Positions 41,979 through 54,904 of a stretch of 64,000 nucleotides of DNA are shown piece after piece. The stretch's first letter is position 1; each line of letters begins with the position of its first letter. The DNA is from Romanomermis culicivorax (taxonomy: Eukaryota > Nematoda > Enoplea > Mermithida > Mermithidae). Location: the NCBI GenBank assembly GCA_963922205.1, contig CAWUHX010000535.1:1-64000 (forward strand). The letters are read 5' to 3'. The translations under genes were made by a program, and so were the position numbers. Below the pieces are notes generated by a model. That model saw nothing but the letters and a program-made list of their open reading frames with translations. It made no database searches and was not told the DNA's origin.

Positions 41979-43790
41979 CTCAGAAGCAAAAATAAAAATT
42001 TATGTTTCTAATAGCAGATCTCTCTCAATAAACACAGGAGTTCAAAATTTATATTCATTTATCAGTCATTGCCCGGATGAAACAAATTAATTTCAGGCAG
42101 AGCTTATTTTTTCCGACCTAAAAGAAAGAACAAAGATTGAATAAGAATTCTAACAATTGGAAATCGAAATAAACACTTAGAACTAGCAGAATTCCTACAG
42201 AAAACATAATATTTTTTTCAATATCACTGCTAAATAGTCAGCTTTGTTTACAGCAGATTCTCTCTTTCCCAAGAAATTTTCATTCAAAATTTTAACGATA
42301 GGATTAAAGACCATCATAAGAGTTTAAAAAAACTATATCATTTATTTCTAACATGCGCTTAATGAGAATATTCTAATGAAAAACAAGTTTTCTACTAGAT
42401 GACGTCAAACATGAATGGCTGGGTAAAGTACACAGTGGAAATGCCGTGTCCAATAAGTAAAAACTATAGGATCCCATTCTCCTAGGCCTTAATATGGTCA
42501 AGATCAAAAGCTTTGTGAGTATGTTGTGCCAATGCAAAATCATATTCATTGAGGCATAAATAATAAATAAAATCTTGGGAAATGAGGACCTAACGGGAAT
42601 ATTCTATCGAATGTAAAAATTTTATTTGCTGTCCTCCACCCAACTACATAACAACAATCAAAATTTTATTAAATTTCATCAACCGAATCGTATGTAGCTC
42701 GACTTTTGCTGACGACGTACTGCATCTGGGCGAATGAAAAATTATAAATCATAAAGTAAGTCTAGATAACAGTATGTGTGCAACGATTGTGTAGAATCAA
42801 CTCGAATCAAAGTCATTAATGACTTGAAAGAGGAAGCAGTTTATTGCAGATGAAGACCTGATTTTGACATGCCGCATTAGTGGTTTCGGATTTCCCATGT
42901 TCTGAAACGTAGAAAAACAGTTTTTTTTCGGCTGAATCATTTTCTCTATCAGACGTATTCGCACATATTTCCAAATTTTCAGGCTGCTAGCACGTATTTG
43001 ACCATTTTCGCTTTTTTGCACGAATTTCAATGGTTTTTCTTCTTTTTTTTAATATGCGTTGAAGATTTTATGAAGTGTTATATATTTCAGATCAATAACT
43101 AATAGTTTATTTCTTTTCCATACATTTTATTTGGAGAAAAGTGCGAAACAAGGTAAGTTGAAAATTTGTCTTATTCAGACTTCCCCACAAAAAGTTTTTA
43201 CCTATATGGGTTTTAGAATATTATAAACGTAATCCCCATTCTGCATGCTATGGCTGCCTTGCTGACGCCAAATTGAAATGAAAATCTTATCTATATTTCG
43301 AATCATAGATTTAGCATGTTACAACATCAAAAAACGGGCTACATCTTTGGCCCTCAGAGACTTTGAAAATAGATTGACAAATCGGCACTTGATTCAGAGT
43401 TTTGCGGTAGATATTTTAATCTGCAGCGACCCATGTCAAACTTTGATCATTTCATCTTTAGATCATTTGCAAAAAATTATCATTGGATGCCTGTGTAGGA
43501 CGCAAAGCCTAAATTACAACCCAGTTTAGATGCAAATTGGTTTCTGGATTTTGATCTGAGGAGTTGTCGGTCGTGCATAATTCTATTATTTGAAGAACAA
43601 ATTTATAGTTTGATTTGACTTTTAGATTTAAATTTTATTTGAGATGATGACTCTCAGTTTTATGAAGAAAAAATTTTAACATTATTTTGATTTTGAATAA
43701 GCATTAAAATTTGAAATAAGTTGAAAGTATTTTTGCACGTATTTAGCAGAAATTTTGCAAATAATAATCCGGAGTCGGTTTCACCAAAAG
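41979..43790. other. No gene recognised
   Basis: AT-rich. Short frames only. Confidence 0.35.
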
Positions 43791-43794
43791 GACT

Positions 43795-43905
43795 TATGCT
43801 CCAGCTGAGCTGCAGCTTAAGCTGTAGCTTAACTCCATGCTATACCATTGCCGGTAAGCTGCAGCTCAGCTGCAGCTTAACTCTGTATGTTATAACATTA
43901 CAGAA
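43795..43905. repeat. Palindromic AGCTGCAGCT-rich repeat pair
   Basis: Two direct copies of about 55 bp, each rich in AGCTGAGCTGCAGCTTAA-type palindromes. The segment can form several alternative hairpins. Confidence 0.6.
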
Positions 43906-44469
43906 ATACACTTTACCACTTTTTCTGCGTAGAACTCAGTTACATGAGATCACTGCATTAGCCATTTCGAAATGAATAGAGATTGATCCTTTTCAAATGA
44001 AACCTTTCTGAAAAGACTTGAAAGACAATGTTATATGCATGAAGTGTGTTTGATGGAATTCTATTATTTACTGTGGTGCAAAAATTTTTCTAAAATGTTA
44101 GGCTATGGTTCATCGACCTGCCAGAAATCGCAGAATTTAGAAAAATGTGTTTTCTGCTTCGTTTTGGAATCAGTATACTAACAATATCAGCTGGAATGAA
44201 ATATTGCTAATTGATATCAGAAGCAGACATTTAAAATTAATTAGTGACTGGAGGATACTTCTTTAAAGTCAACTTTCTTTTTTCTGCAAGTCATTGTATG
44301 AATTTTCCACTTTCCTGTGCAAATCCACAAAAAACGATATGATACTCAATCTTTGATAGTCAAAAAATTGCATTCAAACGGTTAAATTAATTTGTAATCA
44401 AATTAAGTTACTCATTATTCTTATCACCATCGAATAAATGTAGAGCAGACTCAATCGTAAAGCGCATAC

Positions 44470-44830
44470 ATGTAACGGGGCCCCGGGGTCTGGGTGGGGG
44501 GTCGGGCCACTTTTTTGGGGCCTGGATTAGTAATTCCCAAAATTTTGAGTGGAGGGGTCTCTGAAGGTAAAAAAAATCGATTTTTTAGTTCGAAAAATAG
44601 TTTTAAAAAATAGTAATTTTTTTCCGTAAAAGATCGAAAAAAATTTCTTCATGACGCGAAGCGCCGAGAAAATTGACGTTTTTCAGTATTTTTCCGACGG
44701 GTTCCTACGGCTACCATACGGCTAGCCGTAGGATTGGAAAATCCTGGGGGGTTGTCCAATGGCTACCCATATGGTTGATGATTTCTGGGTGGGGGTTTTC
44801 ATAGCACTCCCCCTCCCGATCACATGTATG
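44470..44830. repeat. G-rich low-complexity region with perfect hairpin
   Basis: Contains GGGGCCCCGGGG, GGGTGGGGGGTCGGG and, at 44704-44732, the perfect inverted repeat CCTACGGCTA / TAGCCGTAGG around a 9-nt loop. No coding frame. Confidence 0.5.
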
Positions 44831-45171
44831 GTAAAGCGCCACGTTGCTGTCTGACTATAATTCCTTCATTCCAAAAAAAGTCGACGCTATAGTAAATTAC
44901 AGAATTCCATTACCACACTTTCCGTATATATAGTGCTTGCTTTCAATTCTTTTCAGAAAAATTGCATTTGAGAAGACACAGACTATAGTAAGCTTGTCAG
45001 TATTATCAATGAAAATTTTTTTCTCTAGAAATTCAGCATGCTTCTACAGTGCAAAGATTTGCACTCAATAAAAACTGTGTATCAAATTGAACATGCTGTT
45101 TTATTTTTGCTTGATCTGTTATTTTAAATTGAATAGATTATGATTTCGATCGTTTTTCAATTAGAAGAAAT

Positions 45172-45414
45172 TTATAAATAATTCACTGTAGTATGAAAAA
45201 ACATTCGTTCAAAAAATACTAAGGCCGTGCAGCACATCTCACTATTTTGAAAATTTTGTGAATATCGCTGCAATTGTACGCTATTCAAAATACAGTCCAG
45301 ATCGTGGCTGCATTCCAACGATGAATCATCATACTGCATAGCCGGCATCGCGAAATATGCTTGTATTGTTAAACAATAAGTCGCCATAAAAAGAAAACCT
45401 AACACGGTATTCAT
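45172..45414 (-). CDS. Small secreted Cys-containing peptide, 80 aa
   Basis: ATG at 45414, stop at 45172. The N-terminus MNTVLGFLFMATYCLTIQAY is a strong signal peptide with a likely cleavage after IQA. The mature part is acidic and then mixed, with Cys in LECSHDLDCILN and a CC pair in SEMCCTAL. Size and layout fit a secreted small peptide or effector-type protein. There is no recognised family and no visible intron. A chance frame is possible, but the signal peptide is unusually well formed. Confidence 0.45.
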   Translation of the reverse strand: MNTVLGFLFMATYCLTIQAYFAMPAMQYDDSSLECSHDLDCILNSVQLQRYSQNFQNSEMCCTALVFFERMFFHTTVNYL

Positions 45415-45809
45415 TGTCGGAATTTACACAAGAGCTATACAGTAAGCCGAAGTTCAGTAAAATCTGAAAGAAGTAGTGTTATTCGTATATAAATCCTTGA
45501 TCAGATCCTTCAGCCTTCATGAGAGGAATGCTCCTAATTCTAGTCTTGTGCGTGGTCACATATGATTGATGAACAAATCCTGCTGGGATTAGATGGACTA
45601 AAAGCTGCATGAAAACACAGTCAATTAACGATTTAATGTGCTTCCTCAATATTGCTAAAGGTTGACATGGTGCGACTGACGTAAAATATTAAAAAAAACT
45701 GAAAGCAAATATGGAAAAAGCAATATTGTGTTTAACGTTCGAAGAACGCCTCTCAGGGCTCATTTATACTTGCCTTTCCGATGGAATAAAATGGAACGGA
45801 TCGTCATGT

Positions 45810-46320
45810 GCGAAGAAATAGCCAAAGTCGACCAATTTTGTGTCGACGCTGATTTGCACAGACACCAAGCATAAAAGGCCTGGTTGTTCATGTTTTTGGT
45901 CATTCCTGTGTTGGTTTTTATTAAAGAGAAAATCGGCGGGCCTGACTGGCCAATTTATTATTTTTATTGATTTTATATTATATTTGTATAGTTTATTCCC
46001 CAATTACAATGTCCCCTGTCTGGACATTTGTTATTGACCTTGCAGCCGAGGGAACCCAGATTAGACCCCGGATTTCAGGAATACCACCCAGCATGCAAGT
46101 CTACATTTGCGACTCAATTCTCGGCCTGCCTTCTCGGTTTATTTTTGATTCGAAGTTACTCGAGCTCAGAGTGTTATTGATCATCTGCAGTTCTTTGGAA
46201 CGAAAGCAGTTGATCTTTTGTTGAACTTGAAACTGACCCAAATGTGCAGACTTGTTCTACCTAAGGTTTCAGCCTGATTAGGTGAATTAGCGAGTGACTG
46301 ATTAGGTCTATTTTTGATAC
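45810..46320. repeat. Left arm of the 6.7-kb inverted-repeat element
   Basis: Inverse match to 52005-52510; the inner limit is near TTAGGTGAATTAGCGAGT. Confidence 0.72.
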
Positions 46321-47515
46321 TTATCTGTATATTATATTTCTCTATCTCAACCCAAGTCTCATTTCAACAGTCAACAGCTTCAAACGTTCAGCCTGAAAAG
46401 ATACTATTGGTCAAAACGATAAGTGCAATTTTGCAGAAAATTACCTAAAATAACCTACAACCGAAACGAAAATATTTCTTTTGTTCGGTTACGTTCCATC
46501 CATTGCATTCCGTTCCGCTCCATTCCATTCCATAGGGAAACGCAAGAATGAATGAGCCTTCAGTGTGCGAATTGTAGGCTCTAATTTGGGTGATATCTTA
46601 ATAGAATTATAAAATTATCATTTATTTCATCAAATCACACCATTAGTCTTCCCAGCAGATTGCTTCACAGAAAACTTAATGAATTCGGGAAATAGTTAAG
46701 CAACTTCTCACTATACATGCACAGCTGTGTTTCACAAAAAAATTTCATGTCCTGCAGCAAACTAATCTGTTGTAAGGTTGTGCCTTAGGGAATGCGCGTC
46801 AATAGCAGCATATAAACCTAATGCTTGAGAACCAACCATTTGTTTGCAATTTTAAAAAACGTACAGTTTGAGATAAGCTGACCCCGCAGAAATTTCAGCA
46901 ACCATAGTATTTGGAGAGATTCATTTTTATTGCAGAGCAGCTTGATCAAATTGATCGACAAGCTAAAAATCATATGTACCAAATCTTACTGTAGCTGGAA
47001 CAACAGTCGTATAAAGTAGCTTCTTACGTTTTTTAAAGTCAAGTTTAAATTCATAAGTTTAAGTTCTAAACAAGCTGATTGGAAAAAAATGGAAATACAC
47101 AAAAAGTAGGCTCTGCAATAGTTCACCTATTGCAAGTAATGGAGTTTTTGCTAGCAATTGCCCTTTAAAAGTGCTAATTACTCAAAGATGCAAATTTAAC
47201 AACAACAGTGAATAAAAACTTACTTTATGTTCAGCAATAAAATTTTTGAGCAAGCATTACATGGTTTCTTTAGGACAATAGTGTGTTTGCAAGTCGACAT
47301 TTATTTTTTGATTTTCTATTCAGGTAATTTAGAACTACAGTATAAGAAATCTGAGAAGCTATTTTACACTATTGTAGTGTCAGCTACTGTGGGACCTCAG
47401 TGGCAAAAACTGAACTGGATGGGCTGGTACACACTTTAAAATTACACTGGTTACTGTAAACGCTAGGTTACACTACTCATTAACATTCTGTGCTTCGTTC
47501 GTTTTTATGTTTCAG
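46321..47515. other. No gene recognised
   Basis: AT-rich spacer inside the inverted-repeat element, upstream of the micro-exons. It contains an irregular CATTCCATTCC-type run near 46500. Confidence 0.35.
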
Positions 47516-48105
47516 GCGTTGGCGGCAAGGAACAATGGCAACGGAAACGGACGGCGTCAGCAAGCAGGCGAAAAACGGAGATGTTCGGTAAGTTTCTCAG
47601 CTCAAAATCTAAAGTTTCAGGTTGATCTTAAGTCCTACGATGTGTCCAAGAGGTGAGTTTCTTGTTTATTCTAGTAACTCAAGTAAACGCAGTAACCACT
47701 AAGGATACAATAAATCAGTGGGTTTCTATTTACAGTTGACGAATACGAAGGCGGACAAGCAAGATGATCCAAAAACGAAGACGACGAACTAATACACAGA
47801 CACCAAAAGTAAGTTTTACATGCATTATTTATAGTAAATTTGTTACATAAAAACTTACAAAAAAAACAAATATGTTTCTAATTTATTTTCTTATTTTTCA
47901 TCTTTTTCTTCATAGGATTCCATTGAATGAAGCGAATCAGCGTTCGGGCTGACCTTTCCGTGAGTTACTATCTTAAATTTTATCTAATTCTAAGTTTCTA
48001 ATGTTTTTTATTCATTTAGACGGCGTTTCCTTTGAAGAAGCGAAGGCGGCGATGACAAACGCGAAGAAAAACGAAAGTTGGACGATGACGTCAATGGAGA
48101 AACAG
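47516..48105 (+). CDS. Cluster of five micro-exons, possible spliced small gene
   Basis: Five purine- and GC-rich blocks stand out from AT-rich flanks, each with good splice signals: 47516-47587 (TTTCAG / GTAAGT), 47621-47652 (TTTCAG / GTGAGT), 47736-47808 (TTTACAG / GTAAGT), 47916-47959 (TTCATAG / GTGAGT) and 48020-48105 (TTTAG / GTTAGT). Exon lengths are 72, 32, 73, 44 and 86 nt; the introns include one of only 33 nt. The ATG at 47535 gives a frame MATETDGVSKQAKNGDV that continues through exon 2 and stops in exon 3, about 38 aa. Other exon frames also read as hydrophilic peptides, for example DGVSFEEAKAAMTNAKKNES in exon 5. This is either a gene with alternative splicing, a noncoding spliced RNA, or a decayed gene. 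Confidence 0.45.
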
Positions 48106-48109
48106 GTTA

Positions 48110-49790
48110 GTTACTGTAGCTTAGTTTATATATTTATTACACTACAGTCACATGTAATTTTAAATCTGTCGACGAATCTGATTGAGCTGATTAACAATAA
48201 AATTGAGGCTCACCAATGACTATAGCTGCTAGAATATCTGGGGGGACAGCATATCCAATAATGCACTTTTTTGAAATTATAAGGAAATGGTTGCTTCTCA
48301 AACATAAGTTTAAATGTTAATATTGGTGCACACCCTCTAAAGCACAACCTTGGCACAGATTATTTTACTGTAGGACCAAAAAAATTATTTCGAATAACAC
48401 AGCTGTGCATGTATAAGCCCTCTAATGATTAATTCGCAATAACTCAGCTCAGCAGACCGTCAGGCTCACATTTGTATTTTGTGATAAAATTATGCACGGG
48501 TAACATCTATAAGATAAGTTTAAACTGTTACAGTAACATTTTCAATTGAAAATTCATCGAATAACGACAAACTAACAATAAATTAAGTTACTTGCAACAA
48601 GTGAAAAAAATACGAAAAATTCTAGCAATTATACTTTTATTAATTAATATGAAGAAACGAGTGTCGCTATAAAGAAGAATTTGAAAAAGCTACTATCCAA
48701 AGTCATTTCAGCAAGCCAGAAGTGTTGCGCTGGAAAAAAATGAAAACATGGAAAAAATCATGGAGTATTATTCTGTCATCATCAAAAAAAGTCGAATAAC
48801 CTTCGATGTGAATTGCCTATGTTAATAAATGTCGAGTGTGGCGTATTTGGTATTACAAATTCTAAGGTAAGAAGCAGGGTTATTGAAATCATAAATTAAT
48901 CAACTTTTAGATCGATTAATAAAAAAGTTATTTATGTATATCACCTTCTTTGACATTCACTTCGTTTGCACATGCATTCTTTAGCATTGTTTGAAGTAAT
49001 TGAATTGAATGGTTCAAGGTGTGCACAAAAGATACTACATGTTATAAGTATAATGTCGACAAAGAAAAGCTTATACTGTGTGGGTTGAAACAAGAAGTGT
49101 AACTTTTCTAAGCAGAGGGAAATTTTTTCATGAAAGGAATGGTACCAACCATATCCCAAATGGTTAAATATATTGGTTGCTTCTCAGACATTCAAAATTC
49201 AAAGTGGATCAAATTTTTAGGAAAATCTAACATTACAAAGTGCGTCTAATCTTTTAAGCCGTACTGTTGGAGAAAAATTTCACGTAAAAAACCTTCAATT
49301 GATATATGAAACTGGATCAGGAGAGAATGTAAAATATTTGTATCAACGATTTCTTTTCTCGGATGGGTCGACTCTATGAGATATTGTTACTCTGAATTCT
49401 ATATTTCGATACATGAAGTACGATGGGTATTTCATCTGAAGAACATCCATCGTCCCAAATATTGATGTTACAAAAATTCCAAACAGAAAACAATCCCGAA
49501 AATTATGACATTCAAAATAATAGGTTTGCTCTCTGCTTGGGTAGAAGACATCAGTAATATAACTAGAAGGGGCTATTGGCTTGTACTGACTACTTACCGA
49601 AAGTCACTCAAGTGAGCTTCCTATATGTAATGCTCAAAACAGAGCAGCATTTCTCTAGCAGAACTAAACACAACCTTCAGTCACTATGTAGTAACTGGGA
49701 TGACACAAGACACAATGCAATCGAAAAGCAATCAGGGTTGCGCCAGGTGCTTCCTGCAGGTTAGCACAAATACTAGGTACTAACTATAAT
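48110..49790. other. No gene recognised
   Basis: AT-rich, inside the inverted-repeat element. A 72-codon minus-strand frame at 48941-49159 is not supported by any motif. Confidence 0.35.
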
Positions 49791-49799
49791 AATGTTCGG

Positions 49800-50060
49800 A
49801 TAGGTCGGGGCATACCTGTACTTGGGGGGGGGGTAGTTGGGGGAGGGGGGACCCCCCCAACTTGGCCAACCCTGTACCCAAAATCATTTCCCCCCCAACC
49901 CCCCCTGTTTGGACAAAATTAAAAAATTTTTCAAAAAAGTGTATGTTTTTTGGCCTTTTTTGGGAAAAATTTCGACTTTTTCCTACCCCCCCCCCCAAAA
50001 TTTCGGATTTACCCCCCCCCCTCAACTGGTCGGAGGTCTTACAGGTATGGGTCGGGGACC
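49800..50060. repeat. C/G-homopolymer low-complexity region
   Basis: Long runs of G near 49825 and of C near 49850, 49895, 49990 and 50015 separated by AT-rich stretches. ORFs on both strands here are compositional. Confidence 0.75.
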
Positions 50061-50149
50061 TGTCTTGAAATGGAATCAAGTAATCACTTCTGCTGGATGT
50101 GCAAGTAACAATAATAAACAATAATAATATTAAAGAGTAATATGTAAAT

Positions 50150-51290
50150 GTCCAGTGCTGTCGTTGATTGGGTAGCAGATCTGCTACCTACTGCACATCC
50201 GCTACCTAGTGCACGACCGCTACCTAGTGCACATCCACTACCATAGTCAGATCCGCTACTAGAGAGCAAAAATCTAAAAAAGGTTTTGCTATTGTTTTCA
50301 TAAGGGTTTTCCGAAGACAAAAGAACAAAAGAAAATCTAATACGGTAGGCGTTCTGCGTGGTAAAAAAATATTTTGTTTTCCACTTTTATGGAACCGCAA
50401 GAATAGTTAAAAAACTTAATACTACAGAGAGTCTACCTAAAGATAAGTCACTAATGAGTAAAGATAAGTAAAAAAATCATAAAAATGACCAAGCAACCAC
50501 ATTCTAATGAGTGAAAAATTCTTGTTTGCATAACAAAGTGATCACACAAGCACCTCGAGTGACAGAACAATCAGCCTAGACGGACATTTTTCATTCTTTA
50601 CCTGTACCAATTTGCGTTATGAAAATATCGTTTTCGTTTTGTTTTTTAATTTTTTTCGTAGACTTTTTTTAATTATTTTCAAATATTTTGTCATTTTGAG
50701 TTCAAAACTTTGATTTTTTGGTTTTTGGTTTTTTTCTAATATCACTGGAAAACTGCTTTTCCACATGAATATACCTCCCGAGTAGACCAAGGACTGATTA
50801 TTTTCAGCAACCGTGGATCCATGGAAATTATGCCACTTCTATCGAAAATTATTGGGATAACCCTGGGCCTAGAACAAGTAACCAATGCATCTCACTGGGG
50901 TTTCGTGACACGCAGTTGGTAGAACACAATTTCTTGCATTTACTTCTGAAAATACGGAGCAGATTGAAAATTTTGAGTCGCATCGGTTGCAACCGCATAT
51001 TTCCCAATTTTTGATGAATGAAATTTTTAATTTTCATGATACATACGCCATCTAATCGGTAAAGAAATTAAATGAGCCAAATAATTTGTAAATGCATACT
51101 GTGTATTCTTCCATAATGAAATCCTGCCTAGGTTATTCAATGCAAAAAGTAAATGTAACGTGTTACCTCAGCAGAAAGTAGCGATGTGCACTGTGTAGCA
51201 GATCTGACTAAGTAGCGGATCTGACTACGGTAGCGGATGTGCATTAGGTAGCAGATCTGGCACCGACCGGCTGTCGTTTACCCATTTATT
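50150..51290. mobile_element. Foldback element with 18-bp repeat arrays in its arms
   Basis: 50150-50265 carries tandem units like CTACCTAGTGCACATCCG and CAGATCTGCTACC; 51185-51290 carries the inverse set (GTAGCGGATGTGCATTAGG, GTAGCAGATCTGG) followed by the shared outer motif GGCTGTCGTT. No coding capacity recognised in the 0.9-kb core. Confidence 0.65.
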
Positions 51291-52004
51291 AGGCTATAAA
51301 ATGACAATCACAATAAATTGCACAAGAGCGATATGCACTGAACCGCAGACAAATATAAGCATGATAAATAACCCTTTTGTTGGTCAAATTATGGCGTTGC
51401 GCAATTGACCAATTTTGCATAGATGTAAGAACACTGTTACCGTAAGTTCATCCCCAACAGATAAAAGGCACGCGAATAATCAAATCCCAAATTTTGGGGT
51501 TTTTGAGGCTTCTTACTGTAGCCTATTTTGTTCGACATTCATGTTAAACCTTACTATTCTTTCATACCTAATTTATTTATTTATACAAAATTCTAAATTC
51601 GATTGCTTATTTCCTCTTTATTCTATTTATTAATTTGAAATTTACATTTTGGGCTGCTATAAGCATCTATGGAGCAGCCAGGAAGTTTCAAAACTTTGCC
51701 AGGTTTTCGAGTGACAAAAAAAATCTATTAAAAGTCCACAAAATGCTCAATCAAATCACGAATTTTTCTGCCACTCAGGATTTGGTTGATTTTCATCAAT
51801 TACTAGTTGTATTAATATGCTAAGGAAACTTCGACAAATGTGACATAGTTCTAGTACTGCTAGAGTAAATTTTTATTTCCCCATATCCCAAAGGGGAAGT
51901 GATCTCGGCTGTATATTCTTGTAATGATACACTTCTATGAATTATGTAAAAGTCATATAAATGAAGCTGATTTTCGAAATGGGACTTATGTTTAGAAATA
52001 AAGA
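51291..52004. other. No gene recognised
   Basis: AT-rich spacer between the foldback and the right arm of the 6.7-kb element. Confidence 0.35.
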
Positions 52005-52510
52005 GAATGAAAGGATCTAATCAGCTACTCCACTAATTCACCTAATCAGGCCGAAACCTTAAGTAGAAATAGTGTGCAACAATTCAGTCTGTCCCAATCT
52101 CAACACTCGATCAACTGCTTCTGTTCTCATGAATTGCAGGTGATCAGACAACTGTCTGAGCTCAGATGACTTTCAATCAACGCGTAATACCGAGAAGTCA
52201 GGCCAAGAATTGAGTCCTAAATGTAGACTTGCACGCAGTGTGGTACTCCAGACATCCGTGTCCTAACCTGCTTTACCTCTGGTGCGAGAAATAATGTAAT
52301 CGTCCACTTGACGGGGGATGTTGTATTTCAAGGCAACTCGCCTCCCAAAAATACTAATCAAAAATAAAAATATAATGAATGGCCACTCAGGCCGTCGACT
52401 TATTTTCCCTAAACCAACACAATGACCAAAAATATGAATGAACGGCCTTTTCATGCATGTCGTCCATGCAGATCAGCATCAATGCAATTTGCTTAGGCTT
52501 TGGCTAATTT
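52005..52510. repeat. Right arm of the 6.7-kb inverted-repeat element
   Basis: Inverse match to 45810-46320. Confidence 0.72.
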
Positions 52511-54510
52511 TCATAACCTGGAGATAAGCTATGTTCATCCACAACATGATAAACTGTACTTCCCTTATGATGATCAGAAACTTTTGAAACTGTAAACAAG
52601 CTACCATTGGAGTGGTTATTAGCATTAGCTTATGAACGAATCTTGAAGTCTGCTAAAAACGTTTCAAATTCTTATCACTGATAGATGCATGAATATTTGC
52701 TTTTCTGATGAAACAGAATACAATGCAATCCACGGAAAGTGAGCCAATGAAAGAGAAATTTTCGTTATTCGGTTTTGATTGAAGGTTACCATCGATCGTT
52801 TTCCACAAAAATGCAGTAATCGTTTGGGACCGAAGGTGGATATTCGGGCTGAAAGTTTCATACTGTTGACCAGTGATGCGGAAATTATTTTTACAATTAT
52901 TATATTATTGTAAAATCATTTGCATCGACATACATACCATTTTCTCTTTTTAAAATTTAAAAATATGAGAGACAACAATTAAAAATATCAAATAATTAAA
53001 TCAATAAATCGAGCCGACATTTGCTTTCTTGAAGAGAATGACTGGTAACAACGTTTTCGTCGACTAGAATTTTTCAATGAATAAAGAGTAATGCTAAAAC
53101 CAGTTAATCTTTCTCTGCTCATACTTGATCGTAAATAGCTTTTCAGAAATTTTAACATGGATTGGAATAGGCAAGTATAAATGAGTCTGGATGAATCATT
53201 AGCATTATTGTTGGCATCAGAGGCACAAGATGATTTCAATCAAATTTTATTATTCATGATTTCAAATTGAATCAAAGCATATTTAGAATCTATTATTGAA
53301 ACAAATAGCTGTTAATATTCGTGAAAAGAACACATTATTCTCCGGATGATGTCTATGAAAAGCTGCGCTTTCAAGCTCAGATGTCAAATGCAGGAAATTC
53401 TTGCCAATGCAGGGGATGCTCAAATGGGAGGGCAAAGCCCGCTTCTGTTTGCTCATACAACATGAGGACCAATCTTATTTTTCACCTCCCTATTTTTCTT
53501 ACTCATGGGTAGTTATTGGACGGTTTTTACTTTCTGTTATTTCTCTATATTTTCGACAATTTTGGGTTTGTGATAAGTTCTATTCAGATTGCTTTATTTG
53601 TCAGGAAGTTTCCGCATAGATAAAAAATCAGGATCAGTAGACGTTTTTCGTTTTTTAGTAGTTTGTATAGTTTAGTTTGACTCGAGAAGTTGTGTGTTCG
53701 TTTTTCTTTGTGTTGGAACGTTTTTTGGCTGCAGTCTAGTTTGTGAGTCGCTTGTGTCTTGATGCCACCATCAGTAATTCGAATATTTGGTTCTGTTGTA
53801 CTTTAGGACTATGTCACAATGTTACAATACAATAAATATTTCGACTTATCCTTGTCCTTATTTCAACTTTATCGAGTCGGATTATCATTGGATCAGTTTT
53901 GTGGAGTCAGACGTTCAAATTCCAGCTTGGGAAATGGTTTATGAGTCGAATCAGTTACGAGTCCTGACTATCGGTTGAAAAGGCTAAGGATCTATGAGTC
54001 CCTGTAACGCGACAGGTCAGCCCATAACCCCAAAGTGGTAGGCCTGGATTCATCCATAACCCAACGAATATAGCACATGAGCAAAACATTGGTTATTTTC
54101 ATGTATTAGGCAATTCTGAGTCTGGTTGTTACTGAAAAAGCCTCATAGTATCATTGCGGACCGCCCTCCATGCGACCAGATGATAGTTTTGCGATCATAT
54201 TAAAAATGTGTCATATTGAAGTCTTCACATCAGTCATCTTCATAGTCTGCTTTTCTTGGAATGCTTAATTGTCAGGTGAAAAATTAAAAATTAAATTTAA
54301 AAAAAAATTGTTAGGTGAAAAATCATAAAAAGTGCATTTCATTTTTAATTACTGAAAATCGAGTTCTAAATGTAATTCGAAAACGTCTTGTGTCAGCAAG
54401 CAGGAATATCAATAGCCAATTAGACACTATTGAAATTTTTACACTGCGAAAGCTTATGTTAAATTTTACATGTCAAAAAACTCAAAAAAAGGTATTGAGA
54501 ACGAATCTTA
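52511..54510. other. No gene recognised
   Basis: AT-rich. Short frames at 52988-53239 (minus), 53321-53512 and 53787-53978 (plus) have no supporting motif. Confidence 0.35.
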
Positions 54511-54520
54511 TTTTTTCTAG

Positions 54521-54904
54521 ACCACTTGGCTCAATGGTCAATGGAACGCCGAAATTTGGAATCACTTTGACAGCGAATGGCGACAAAATGGTTTAATGGG
54601 CCCTCGAACCACCAACCATGCTGAGGGATGGCACAATCGTATAAACCATGACTTTGGTCATCCCCATCCGGCATTGAATATGTTCTTACATTGGCTTCAA
54701 CAAACCAGCCTCGTGAACAATATTCGAATGTAATGATCGTTTAATGCTTTACCATCTCAGCAGTGCCCAAATGAATACGTGATTGTGGATGAAAATATTC
54801 GTCGAGCCAAAAATAATTTCATTCAAACCAGAGCTTCAATACCTATAGAAGGTGCTTGGTTTGTTTTTGTGTGGAACTGTTCTGCTATTGTAACTTTGCA
54901 GTAA
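54521..54904 (+). pseudogene. MULE/Mutator-type transposase C-terminal fragment
   Basis: Two plus-strand exon-like pieces: 54521-54712 (acceptor TTTTTTCTAG, donor GTGAAC, 64 codons) and 54761-54904 (acceptor CCATCTCAG), in compatible phase. The first reads WNAEIWNHFDSEWRQN, then GPRTTNHAEGWHNRINHDFG and HPALNMFLHWLQQ. This matches the block after the catalytic core of animal MULE-like transposases (R-T-x-N-x-x-E-x-W-x-x-x-x-N, then H-P). No catalytic DDE region or zinc finger was found upstream, so this is a remnant. Confidence 0.65.

Larger units (their letters stand above)
45810..52510. mobile_element. 6.7-kb element bounded by long diverged inverted repeats
   Basis: 45810-46320 matches the inverse of 52005-52510. 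Shared landmarks are TAGCCAAAG near the outer end, TTTTTGGTCATTC..GTGTTGG, GGCCTGA-TGGCCA, TGCAAGTCTACATTT and CCTGATTAGGTGAATTAG at the inner end. The arms are clearly diverged, so the element is old or nonautonomous. It encloses a cluster of micro-exons (47516-48105) and a smaller foldback (about 50150-51290). No transposase domain was recognised inside. Confidence 0.7.

Noticed and set aside
49780-50124. Pro/Gly-rich ORFs on both strands
   Set aside because: Produced by C and G homopolymer runs in a low-complexity region.
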